The position numbers were made by a program, and so were the translations under genes. A DNA stretch of 5,385 nt. It comes from Bacteroidales bacterium (lineage in GTDB: Bacteria; Bacteroidota; Bacteroidia; Bacteroidales; F082). Positions 1 through 4,227 of the stretch are shown here, piece by piece (the first letter of the stretch is position 1; the number at the start of each line of letters is the position of its first letter). The notes below the pieces were generated by a model that ran no database searches, was not told where the DNA came from, and was given only the letters and a program-made list of their open reading frames with translations. Location: positions 1 to 5,385 of the forward strand of contig JAILDR010000242.1 in the NCBI GenBank assembly GCA_024689285.1, written 5' to 3'.

Positions 1-141
1 ATGGCCACGGAAGATGTTACCCGTCATGAACTTGGTGGGCGGCATGTACTTCAGCGTGGCTTTGGGGAAGATTTCTCTTGTCATTTGTGCTTGGGCGAGT
101 TCCAAAAGGAATCCGTTCTCAAGCATCGGGTCCATCTCGAA
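1..141. repeat. Perfect 141-bp terminal inverted repeat, left end
   Basis: Bases 1-141 are the exact reverse complement of 5245-5385; the first mismatch is at 142 (a against g). The repeat lies inside kamD coding sequence. The length equals the largest default k-mer of a common metagenome assembler (MEGAHIT, 141). That suggests the contig was cut where two kamD copies become identical, not a biological replicon end. Confidence 0.95.
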
Positions 142-1158
142 AGCGTGACCCAGACCCATCTGCTCCTCGGGCAGACCGGCGATGAGAGCCAGCTGTTCGT
201 TGATGAGGTCGGAGGCCAACACGGTGTGGGCGGCTTCCACGGCATCGGCGGTGGTCAGATAGTTGTCCTCACCCGTGTTGATGATGACGCCGGCGAAACC
301 GTTGATGATACGGCTCATGTATTGGTCGATCAGCGTACGCTGCATGTTGATGTCGCGGAACAGGATGCCGTAGAGAGCATCGTTCAGCATGACATCGAGG
401 CCTTCGAAAGCACCCATGATGGCGATTTCAGGCATGCAGAGACCTGAGCAGTAGTTGCAGAGGCGAATGTAACGGCCTTGCTCCTCACCCACTTCGTCGA
501 GGGCCTTACGCATGATGCGGAAGTTCTCCTGCGTGGCGAAGGTGCCACCGAAGCCCTCTGTTGTAGCGCCGTAAGGCACATAGTCCAAAAGGCTCTGACC
601 CGTGGTGCGGATCACAGCGATGACATCGGCACCTTGACGGGCACCGGCTTGGGCTTGCACCACGTCTTCGTAGATGTTACCGGTAGCAACAATAATATAA
701 AGGTAAGGCTTAGGGCCTTCTCCGATGGTTTCGAGATAATGTTCACGGCGGGCGCGGCGGGCACGAATGCGGGCCATGCTCTCGTCGATGACGGGTTGCA
801 GCGTGGCAGCAATTTGTTTCTGGTCGCGGGTGACGACCTTAGTGATGTCGAGTTCACCTTTGGCCACTTTCTCAGCAATCTCTTGCGGTTTCAGTCCCGT
901 CTGAATCATGGCGTTAGCGATGAAAAACAGGATGCCCTCACCGAGCACGCCTTTGTCCTTGATGGCGTCGACGACCACATTGGGCAGCGGAACTTCGCTT
1001 TCGTCCACTCCGTCGATGCCCAACAGTCGGGCGAGGGTGCGCTCCACAGCCACGGTGGTGTATTGCTCGCAGAAGGCCTGCACCTCGTCAGCGATGTTCT
1101 TCGCCAGCCCACGGGCATACTCCACTTTCTTAAAATCAAGTCCTAATTTACTTTCCAT
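1..1158 (-). CDS. kamD: Lysine 5,6-aminomutase alpha subunit, left copy, 3'-truncated by window edge
   Basis: This is the large subunit of the cytoplasmic adenosylcobalamin/PLP-dependent mutase that moves the terminal amino group of D-lysine or L-beta-lysine to the neighbouring carbon during lysine fermentation. The small subunit KamE, not in the window, carries the B12 site. Reading from the ATG at 1158, 386 codons are open with no stop. The family is about 516 residues, so the C-terminal quarter lies outside. Family-typical stretches include GIDGVDE near residue 48, IVATGNIYEDV near 156, TTGQSLLDYVPYGATTEGF near 185, NYCSGLCMPE near 235 and PPTKFMTGNIFRGH at the edge. It differs from the right copy at nine residues, all within the first 133; residues 134-386 are identical. 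The many silent differences indicate purifying selection. No Shine-Dalgarno box precedes the start; the leader is A-rich. Assignment rests on remembered KamD sequence and is strong. Confidence 0.93.
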   Translation of the reverse strand, partial: MESKLGLDFKKVEYARGLAKNIADEVQAFCEQYTTVAVERTLARLLGIDGVDESEVPLPNVVVDAIKDKGVLGEGILFFIANAMIQTGLKPQEIAEKVAKGELDITKVVTRDQKQIAATLQPVIDESMARIRARRARREHYLETIGEGPKPYLYIIVATGNIYEDVVQAQAGARQGADVIAVIRTTGQSLLDYVPYGATTEGFGGTFATQENFRIMRKALDEVGEEQGRYIRLCNYCSGLCMPEIAIMGAFEGLDVMLNDALYGILFRDINMQRTLIDQYMSRIINGFAGVIINTGEDNYLTTADAVEAAHTVLASDLINEQLALIAGLPEEQMGLGHAFEMDPMLENGFLLELAQAQMTREIFPKATLKYMPPTKFMTGNIFRGH

Positions 1159-1167
1159 ATTTTTCGT

Positions 1168-1202
1168 TTATGTTGTTTAAATAATTGATTTATTGTTCGT
1201 TA
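1168..1202 (-). promoter_or_regulatory. 35-bp conserved block upstream of left kamD
   Basis: Read on the minus strand, this runs from TAACGAACAATAAATC to AAACAACATAA and matches 4186-4220 at every base. Its first three bases are also the stop codon of the LRR/T9SS gene, so the cargo boundary falls exactly here. It contains a near-palindrome, TAAATCAATTATTTA (1178-1192, one mismatched pair). Nine bases separate it from the kamD ATG. No clear Bacteroidetes -33/-7 promoter is seen. It may be an operator, a leader determinant or a processing site; the role is inferred from conservation only. Confidence 0.5.
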
Positions 1203-2195
1203 ATTCTTTATTATCTGTTTTGTAACCACTCCAGAAGGGGTAATCACCTTTAATATATAAGTGCCTGCTTCTTGTGTCGACAGGTCAATCACATTTTCTT
1301 TAGTTTCTTTTACCAACTGCCCAATAGCATTGAAAACTTGTACTTTAGCATGATAAACTCCCTCAATTCTCAGATAGTCCGTTACAGGATTTGGATAGCA
1401 TGAAACCGTGATGTCATCTATTGAATACTCGTCAGTGAATAAGGTGCAGTCCTCTACGAAATTGGTAAATTCATTCCAAAATTCAGTGTTTTGATACAAT
1501 TCTATAGTATTGCATGGAACATATACTGGAATGCCTTTGGGGACATATCTAAAACTTGAGTATTGGCAAATTGGCGGCGTAGCACGATCGATAGTAATAG
1601 AATCTAAGCCAGTACAATTTGAAAATGCTTCGAAGCTAATTTCCTCCACTCCCGATCCCAAATAAAGATAGTTGAGTCCAACACAAGTGTAAAAAGACCA
1701 CGATCCGATACTTCTTACCGAGTTTGGAATATAGACAGCCGTTAATGCTGTATTCCATTCAAATGCTCTAGAGCCTATAGTCTGTAGATAATCTGGCAAA
1801 TGTAATTCTCCTATTAAAGACACATGTGTATCAGAGGCAAATGCCCCATCTCCGATTGAGATGATACTATTAGGGAAGATTACAGATGATAGATTGCAAG
1901 CATTAAACGCATTGTCTCCTATATTGACGACCGTATAATCCTCACCATTGTATTGCACTTTTTCTGGAATAACTAAATCACCTGAAGGTGCTGTCACTTC
2001 ATAATAATAGGTGTACCATTGGTAATATCCAGAATTAAAATACTCTGCATAAGTCAACTCGACATTTTTTTCATTTTCGCTGAGGATGTTGTAATACAAA
2101 GTTTGTCCCGATTCGCAAACTGCTGTAAAGTCGTATGCAAAACTATTGGCGAAAAATCCAAGCAAACAAACTATTGTAAAAAGGAACTTCTTCAT
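1200..2195 (-). CDS. Secreted BspA-like leucine-rich-repeat protein with T9SS type A sorting domain
   Basis: This is a predicted surface or secreted protein of 331 residues. An N-terminal signal peptide (MKKFLFTIVCLLGFFANSFA, likely cleaved before YDF) is followed by a Tyr-rich stretch to about residue 80. Residues about 88-205 hold five BspA/TpLRR-type repeats with the cores IGDNAF, IGDGAF, IGSRAF, IGSWSF and ISFEAF. Residues about 266-331 form a type IX secretion C-terminal domain (CYPNPV near the start, EAGTYILKV, ending KQIIKN). Such domains direct export across the outer membrane in Bacteroidetes; BspA-like LRRs often mediate adhesion. An in-frame TTG at 2222, 8 bases after a GGAGG box, would add nine residues (MINLLKINK) and matches the leader of the right-arm cargo gene. 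I chose the ATG at 2195 because TTG starts are rare in this phylum. It lies between the kamC tail and kamD, an odd place for a surface protein. The ligand is unknown. Confidence 0.88.
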   Translation of the reverse strand: MKKFLFTIVCLLGFFANSFAYDFTAVCESGQTLYYNILSENEKNVELTYAEYFNSGYYQWYTYYYEVTAPSGDLVIPEKVQYNGEDYTVVNIGDNAFNACNLSSVIFPNSIISIGDGAFASDTHVSLIGELHLPDYLQTIGSRAFEWNTALTAVYIPNSVRSIGSWSFYTCVGLNYLYLGSGVEEISFEAFSNCTGLDSITIDRATPPICQYSSFRYVPKGIPVYVPCNTIELYQNTEFWNEFTNFVEDCTLFTDEYSIDDITVSCYPNPVTDYLRIEGVYHAKVQVFNAIGQLVKETKENVIDLSTQEAGTYILKVITPSGVVTKQIIKN

Positions 2196-2230
2196 TTTGT
2201 TGATTTTTAATAAGTTAATCAATTCAGTAT

Positions 2231-2235
2231 CCTCC
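2231..2235 (-). promoter_or_regulatory. GGAGG box at the end of left kamC, before the LRR gene
   Basis: On the minus strand GGAGG lies 8 bases before an in-frame TTG at 2222 and 35 bases before the ATG at 2195. In the right arm the matching position is an ATG at 3647. The TTG may be a decayed or weak start. Confidence 0.5.
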
Positions 2236-2254
2236 TTTCACATTTTCCAAGGGG

Positions 2255-2266
2255 GTCGAATTCGAC
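2255..2266. repeat. GAATTC-centred palindrome in left kamC tail
   Basis: The 12-base perfect palindrome GTCGAATTCGAC lies within the codons for SNST. It occupies the same place, just after ATTATG, as the palindrome TGGCGAATTCGCCA in the right copy. The T:A pair here is G:C there, so the symmetry survives a paired change. Confidence 0.6.
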
Positions 2267-2375
2267 ATAATTAGAATGTTTCTCGCCTCGGCAATCCACT
2301 CCTTATCAATCCCCAAACTCTCGGCGATATTCAGCGCCTCGTGCGGCACTTCGCCGTCTTGCACCTCGACGAGTT

Positions 2376-2392
2376 CGTAGTCCATCGAGAAG
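2376..2392. other. Fold-back junction between the two kamC arms
   Basis: To the left, minus-strand kamC begins at MDYELVE (2385). To the right, plus-strand kamC is readable from about 2381 (SIEKGLSSF). The arms therefore meet head to head with a few shared bases around TCCATCGAG, consistent with a microhomology join. The two partners are cut at different codons: the left lacks the Walker B and H-loop segment retained on the right. Neither arm has a start codon or recognisable promoter here. Confidence 0.7.
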
Positions 2393-2752
2393 GGGCTGTC
2401 TTCGTTTGCCGCAGAGATGAAGAACATCGATGCCGTCATCAAGGCATCGCGCGAAAACAGAAAGATAGTGGCGTTGATTGACGAGCCGGCCCGCACCACC
2501 AACCCCACCGAAGGCACCGCTTTGGTGTCGGCCTTAGTGAAGGTGTTGAGGGGCGACAATGTGAGCCTCGTCATGACCACGCATTACGATATAGAGCCGA
2601 CCGATGCCCGTTGCCTCCGCGTGAAGGGCTTCGAGAACGGCACGATGAACTACTCGCTCGTCGAGGTGCAAGACGGCGAAGTGCCACATGAGGCCTTGAA
2701 TATCGCCGAGAGTTTGGGGATTGATAAGGAGTGGATTGAAACGGCGAGAGCG

Positions 2753-2786
2753 TTTTTAATTATGGCGAATTCGCCACAATTAAAAA
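2753..2786. repeat. 34-bp near-perfect palindrome in right kamC tail
   Basis: The core TGGCGAATTCGCCA (2763-2776) is extended by TTTTTAATT (2753-2761) and its complement AATTAAAAA (2778-2786), with one mismatched pair (2762/2777). It lies in coding sequence for the KamC C-terminus and abuts the next palindrome, sharing three A residues. Confidence 0.7.
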
Positions 2787-2809
2787 CCCCCTCGAATTCG
2801 AGGGGGTTT
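2784..2809. terminator. 26-bp perfect palindrome, terminator- or attenuator-like hairpin
   Basis: An 11-bp stem (AAACCCCCTCG with its complement) has an AATT loop centred on GAATTC. In the plus direction only three T residues follow. In the minus direction the run is TTTTTAATT, better for an intrinsic terminator, yet no minus-strand gene ends here. It sits inside the last codons of kamC, 34 bases before the KilA-N ATG, so on the kamC transcript it could act as an attenuator or stability hairpin. The left arm lacks it. Confidence 0.45.
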
Positions 2810-2830
2810 AGGAACCTCGTTGAAAAGGAA

Positions 2831-2835
2831 GGAGG
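2831..2835 (+). promoter_or_regulatory. GGAGG ribosome-binding site of the KilA-N gene
   Basis: GGAGG lies in the last codons of kamC, 8 bases before the ATG at 2844. It decides that start over the in-frame TTG at 2820. The same box and the same 8-base spacing recur before the next gene and in the left arm. Strong Shine-Dalgarno sites are uncommon in Bacteroidetes. Confidence 0.65.
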
Positions 2836-2843
2836 AAAATAAT

Positions 2844-3650
2844 ATGGCAAAGATTCTGGTTCAAGATACAAGCATAACGATACTTTCAATTGAGAGCAAG
2901 GATTATATCTCTTTGACTGATATTGCAAAGTTCAAGACAGATGATACTTTTATTGCCGTTTGTAACTGGATGCGTAATAGGAATACCATTGAGTATTTGG
3001 GTATCTGGGAATCTTTATACAATCCAAGTTTTAACCCTATCGAATTCGATAGGTTTAGAATTGAAGCAGGGTTAAATGCCTTTACCATGTCTCCAAAGAA
3101 ATGGATAGAAGCGACTGGTGCCATTGGAATAGTAAGTAAATCTGGAAGATACGGAGGTACATTTGCCCACAAAGACATTGCCTTCAAGTTTGCCAGTTGG
3201 ATTTCGGTTGAGTTTGAGTTGTATGTTGCTAAGGAATTCCAACGCCTAAAAGAAGAAGAACAAAAGCAAATCGGTTGGTCGGTGAAAAGGGAGTTGGCGA
3301 AGATAAACTACCATATCCACACGGATGCCATTAAGGAGAATCTTGTTCCAGAAGAGATTGACCGTTATCATGCCTCTTTGATTTACGCCAACGAAGCCGA
3401 TGTGCTGAATGTGGCCTTGTTTGGTGTGACCGCGAAGGAATGGCGCGATGCTAACCCTGACATGAAAGGCAACATCCGTGATTATGCCAACATCAACCAA
3501 CTGATTTGCCTCTCGAATATGGAAAACCTCAATGCGGTCTTCATTAATAAAGGTATGCCGCAGCGGGAGAGACTGATTGAACTGAACAAAATCGCCATTC
3601 AGCAGATGAAGGTGCTGGAGGGCGTTGAAGAAAGGAGGATGCTGAAATGA
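2844..3650 (+). CDS. KilA-N domain protein
   Basis: This encodes 268 residues from ATG 2844 to TGA 3648-3650. Residues about 5-135 form a KilA-N domain, a putative DNA-binding fold common in phages and mobile elements. Recognisable blocks are DYISLTDIAKF, WMRNRNTIEYLGIWE, NPIEFDRFRIEAGLNAF, PKKWIEATGAIGI, SGRYGGTFAHKDIAF and FASWISVEFELY, ending EFQRLKEEE. The C-terminal half (GWSVKRELAKINYHIHTDAI and onward) resembles the conserved tail often found with this domain in Bacteroidetes, of unknown role. It starts one base after the kamC stop and its own stop overlaps the next ATG (ATGA), so it is embedded in the operon. The left arm has no equivalent, which points to insertion here or loss there. 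It could be a stray phage-derived regulator; the DNA target and function are unknown. Confidence 0.9.
   Translation: MAKILVQDTSITILSIESKDYISLTDIAKFKTDDTFIAVCNWMRNRNTIEYLGIWESLYNPSFNPIEFDRFRIEAGLNAFTMSPKKWIEATGAIGIVSKSGRYGGTFAHKDIAFKFASWISVEFELYVAKEFQRLKEEEQKQIGWSVKRELAKINYHIHTDAIKENLVPEEIDRYHASLIYANEADVLNVALFGVTAKEWRDANPDMKGNIRDYANINQLICLSNMENLNAVFINKGMPQRERLIELNKIAIQQMKVLEGVEERRMLK
3634..3638 (+). promoter_or_regulatory. GGAGG ribosome-binding site of the small secreted-protein gene
   Basis: It lies in the end of the KilA-N gene, 8 bases before the overlapping ATG at 3647. The surrounding GAAAGGAGGAT is identical to the left arm at the kamC-LRR boundary (2229-2239, minus strand). It supports 3647 as the start over the in-frame ATG at 3674. 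Confidence 0.6.
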
Positions 3651-4162
3651 TTAAACATTTGAATATCAATAAAATGAAAAAACTTATTACTTTACTGGTA
3701 TTAACGATAGCAACGATTGTTAGTGCTAATGCACAAGAATATAGATTGTATAAGACTCAAAACTACCATAATCAACTTCGACTAAACACGAGGACTGGTA
3801 GAGTTGAACAAATACAAGATGATGGTCAAAGTTGGCAAGTTGTATTTGACCTTGAACCACAAGAAGAATATACAAATAGATTTCGTTTGTATGAAACACA
3901 AAACATATGGACTTTTATTGAGCTTGATACATTCACGGGTAGGCTATGGCAAGTCCAATTTAGTGTAGAAGGAGCGGAATATAGAACATTCTTCACCATT
4001 AATCAAAAGTATCTGGCTGTTCCTGAAAACAAGAGTATCTTTACAATACAGCCTCTTACAAGTATGTTTCAATACTATTTGATGAACGAATATACTGGTG
4101 AAATGTGGAAATTTCAATGGAGTACAAAAGGTGATGACTATAGATGGATTGAAAAAATGTAA
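3647..4162 (+). CDS. Small secreted protein with three internal repeats
   Basis: This encodes 171 residues from ATG 3647; the in-frame ATG at 3674 would give 162. Both leave a signal peptide, MKKLITLLVLTIATIVSANA, with likely cleavage before QEYRLY. No T9SS tail or lipobox is seen, so periplasmic or secreted location is inferred. The mature part is three tandem units of about 37 residues (about 32-68, 79-116 and 131-168) built on a pattern like FRLYxTQN, a hydrophobic strand, TxTGRxWQVQ and GxxYR. The middle unit is the clearest (LYETQNIWTFIELDTFTGRLWQVQ is split by the pattern). The third has drifted (FTIQPLTSM, YTGEMWKFQW). The short aromatic repeats look like beta-strand units. The start overlaps the KilA-N stop, suggesting coupling. 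I recall similar small proteins from Bacteroidales but know no function. Confidence 0.85.
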   Translation: MIKHLNINKMKKLITLLVLTIATIVSANAQEYRLYKTQNYHNQLRLNTRTGRVEQIQDDGQSWQVVFDLEPQEEYTNRFRLYETQNIWTFIELDTFTGRLWQVQFSVEGAEYRTFFTINQKYLAVPENKSIFTIQPLTSMFQYYLMNEYTGEMWKFQWSTKGDDYRWIEKM

Positions 4163-4227
4163 AATATAGTCAATTCGAGTATAAATAACGAACAATAAAT
4201 CAATTATTTAAACAACATAAGTAGTAT
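4163..4227. other. Intergenic region before right kamD
   Basis: These 65 bases contain a 23-base AT-rich, cargo-specific stretch, the 35-base block shared with the left arm, and a 7-base spacer. No terminator hairpin is seen after the secreted-protein gene, so read-through into kamD is plausible. Confidence 0.5.
4186..4220 (+). promoter_or_regulatory. 35-bp conserved block upstream of right kamD
   Basis: This is identical to the block upstream of left kamD, although the genes before it are unrelated. It begins 23 bases after the stop of the small secreted-protein gene and ends 7 bases before the kamD ATG. The AT-rich near-palindrome is at 4196-4210. The spacer between block and ATG differs between arms in sequence and length (9 against 7 bases), so the identity is local to the block. 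Confidence 0.5.

Larger units (their letters stand above)
2224..2385 (-). pseudogene. kamC: KamC (MutS-like ATPase) C-terminal fragment, left copy
   Basis: Only the last 53 codons are present, from MDYELVEVQDGEVPHEAL to the stop TGA at 2226-2224. They match the right-arm KamC tail almost residue for residue through AESLGIDKEWI. Upstream of 2385 the homology stops and the same frame runs antisense through the right-arm kamC, so the longer minus-strand reading frame reaching 2580 is only partly real. The Walker and H-loop regions are missing from this copy, so the fragment cannot encode a working ATPase as drawn. The last codons (AAA GGA GGA TAC TGA) supply a GGAGG box for the next gene. The name rests on family resemblance and the neighbouring kamD. 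The fragment is either a true truncation by inversion or the far side of a chimeric join. Confidence 0.75.
2381..2842 (+). pseudogene. kamC: KamC (MutS-like ATPase) C-terminal fragment, right copy, 5'-truncated
   Basis: This is the C-terminal ATPase part of a MutS-related protein from the lysine 5,6-aminomutase operon, where KamB/KamC are thought to reactivate the mutase. The readable frame starts near 2381 with SIEKGLSSFAAEM, which resembles the MutS segment before Walker B. The Walker B-like motif LIDEPARTTNPTEG is at about 2477-2518 and the H-loop-like TTHYD at about 2576-2590. The tail then matches the left copy from MNYSLVEVQ (2645) onward. Walker A and everything upstream are absent, and there is a stop (TAG, 2378-2380) directly before the frame. 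An internal ATG at 2417 exists but is not a family start. The C-terminus (after about 2763) is longer than in the left copy because of a palindrome-rich insertion. The stop TAA (2840-2842) sits one base before the KilA-N gene. Confidence 0.75.
2645..2842. repeat. Inner inverted repeat arm (kamC tail), partner at 2224-2385
   Basis: The kamC tail on the plus strand from 2645 matches the minus-strand tail from 2385 inward. Long runs are identical, for example over LVEVQDGEVPHEAL and IAESLGIDKEWI. Together with the kamD arms this makes the whole window an interrupted inverted repeat with non-homologous cargo between the matching parts. Confidence 0.8.

Noticed and set aside
1..1146. Plus-strand open frames at 1-447 and 478-1146
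   Set aside because: They are antisense shadows of the left kamD, with no family resemblance and interrupted relative to the same frame in the right copy.
2386..2580. Minus-strand extension of the left kamC frame to an ATG at 2580
   Set aside because: This part is the reverse complement of right-arm kamC coding sequence (Walker B and H-loop region), so it is a read-through of the fold-back junction and not a real N-terminus.
3033..3056. Palindrome CCTATCGAATTCGATAGG in the KilA-N gene, similar to those in kamC
   Set aside because: It encodes NPIEFDRF, a conserved segment of KilA-N proteins, so the symmetry is probably a by-product of coding. The resemblance to the kamC palindromes, including the following GGTTTAG, is noted but not counted as the same element.
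2844..3650. Prophage or integrative element around the KilA-N gene
   Set aside because: No integrase, structural phage gene, attachment repeats or tRNA is visible; a lone KilA-N gene does not make a prophage.
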